64,000 bases of DNA, taken from Paraglaciecola arctica (GTDB lineage: Bacteria > Pseudomonadota > Gammaproteobacteria > Enterobacterales > Alteromonadaceae). The stretch spans positions 87,865 through 151,864 of the forward strand of contig NZ_JAHKQO010000036.1 of assembly GCF_018861065.1 (NCBI RefSeq), given 5' to 3'. The position numbers were made by a program, and so were the translations under genes. Shown here piece after piece: positions 63,239 to 64,000 of this stretch (positions are counted from its first letter, which is position 1; each line of letters begins with the position of its first letter). The notes below the pieces were generated by a model, which worked only from the letters and a program-made list of their open reading frames with translations, made no database searches and was not told where the DNA came from.

Positions 63239-64000
63239 TTTTGTGGTTGAGATGTTAAGGATGGACTAAGTTGCAAACGGCTAAACACATAATCTAACAT
63301 TTTCTGTTGTTCAACCAAGTGATTCTCGCCCACATGCCCGGTTGCTCGTTCTGCTTCAATATTGATATAACGCACACCTATCTTTTGCGCGTAAACCGAC
63401 AACGACCCGTCGTCTTCTGATGGATCGGTCACTACTTGAGGGTGCTGCAACACCGCGTTCCAGCCATTTTGCTCCATAGCATTAAAGTCTTGTTGCTGGG
63501 TCACAAAAAACAGATCATCTTCGTCTCCGTTTAACTTGCTAACCGCTTTAAGAAATGAAGCCCCCTTAGCTAACTTTTGTTGATACTGAACTATCGAAAT
63601 ATTCCCAATACCTTGTTGGTTATCTCCCAAATAACCTTGAGTATTATTATGAATTGCTACCCAAGTGCGTGAGGTATTTTTCCCCCCCATAGTTGCAACG
63701 ATGAGTTGAGCTAAATCGGCAGACAAGCGCATCGCTCTATGAAACACATAAGTATTAGTGCGCAAATTAGGGTTATGTTTGATGATGTTATTACGCCTGC
63801 CTTTTTTGGTGAAAATGCGATTAGGGTCGATTTTAACTTCGAAAGGCTTAACATCAAGACGCAACAGTCGTTTGCCGTTTTGGCGCAGAATCACAAAGAC
63901 TCCACCTCGTTTAAGAATTTGTTGGCTTACATATTCATTCGCCACATTTTCGTTTTCGTGAGGAGCAAAAAAAGACCACTGAGGCGTATCTGACACCTCT
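63235..64000 (-). CDS. partial protein of unknown function (cut by window edge)
   Basis: The frame is open to the right edge, so the N-terminus is probably outside. A GTG at 63996 would give 253 residues, but the missing part may be longer. Visible landmarks are FVILRQNGKRLLRLDVKPFEVKID with a basic TKKGRRNN following, WVAIHNNTQGYLGD and VRYINIEAERATGHVGENH. The His/Asn and Glu/His spacing suggests a soluble enzyme, possibly a hydrolase, but I do not recognise the family. It is leftward and located upstream of the mraZ promoter region, ending 363 bases before mraZ. Confidence 0.6.
   Translation of the reverse strand, partial: EVSDTPQWSFFAPHENENVANEYVSQQILKRGGVFVILRQNGKRLLRLDVKPFEVKIDPNRIFTKKGRRNNIIKHNPNLRTNTYVFHRAMRLSADLAQLIVATMGGKNTSRTWVAIHNNTQGYLGDNQQGIGNISIVQYQQKLAKGASFLKAVSKLNGDEDDLFFVTQQQDFNAMEQNGWNAVLQHPQVVTDPSEDDGSLSVYAQKIGVRYINIEAERATGHVGENHLVEQQKMLDYVFSRLQLSPSLTSQPQN

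Overview
The window reads as chromosomal DNA of a marine gammaproteobacterium of the order Alteromonadales, most likely Paraglaciecola/Glaciecola or a close relative. This rests on the division and cell wall gene order, the close match of UbiI, YjaB and FtsA to enterobacterial proteins, a typical gammaproteobacterial 6S RNA, moderately AT-rich DNA, and alginate-degradation genes with a TonB-dependent receptor. These are recalled family patterns; no database search was run. I saw no tRNA, rRNA, insertion sequence, prophage or CRISPR array.

Layout. 1-9.6 kb is a loose accessory set: two lipoproteins, a peroxiredoxin-like protein, a secreted cytochrome/Vgb-type propeller protein, a GcvA-like LysR regulator, then an M24 peptidase, a DUF885 peptidase and an SGNH hydrolase in a row. 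9.7-16.1 kb is a leftward block: Aer-like chemoreceptor, TauE/SafE permease, YbaK, a small lipoprotein, and ubiI-pepP-ygfB. Compared with the E. coli order, ubiH is missing between pepP and ubiI, and zapA is missing between ygfB and 6S RNA. 16.2-20.4 kb holds a structured intergenic region, 6S RNA, an unknown protein, and a ribose/nucleoside salvage set (ribokinase, nucleoside hydrolase, fau, rpiA). 20.6-28 kb is mixed metabolism: YjaB acetyltransferase, SDR, methylthioribose kinase, membrane dipeptidase, orphan solute-binding protein, and a LysR regulator divergent from a CurA-like reductase.

28.2-40.1 kb is the carbohydrate region. A TonB-dependent receptor, a DEH-reductase-like dehydrogenase, KdgF and a PL17 oligoalginate lyase form a rightward alginate cluster. 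TTGGTA-type palindromes, probably sites for a GntR/UxuR-like regulator encoded elsewhere, precede it. The receptor would import oligoalginate, PL17 would cut it to unsaturated monomers, KdgF would open these to DEH, and the dehydrogenase would reduce DEH toward KDG. An orphan Hcp-like protein follows. A leftward set then carries a LacI regulator, an NRAMP-fold transporter and a mannose-6-phosphate isomerase, with LacI-type palindromes before the regulator and the transporter. The transporter has lost both signature metal-binding motifs and sits in a sugar locus. I consider it the best candidate here for a poorly described system.

40.2-62.9 kb is the complete division and cell wall (dcw) cluster, all leftward: mraZ-rsmH-ftsL-ftsI-murE-murF-mraY-murD-ftsW-murG-murC-ddlB-ftsQ-ftsA-ftsZ-lpxC, then an M23 peptidase, secA and mutT. 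Start and stop codons overlap at most junctions from mraZ to ftsQ. A putative MraZ-binding repeat lies upstream. The last 0.9 kb holds a short doubtful ORF and a protein cut by the window edge.
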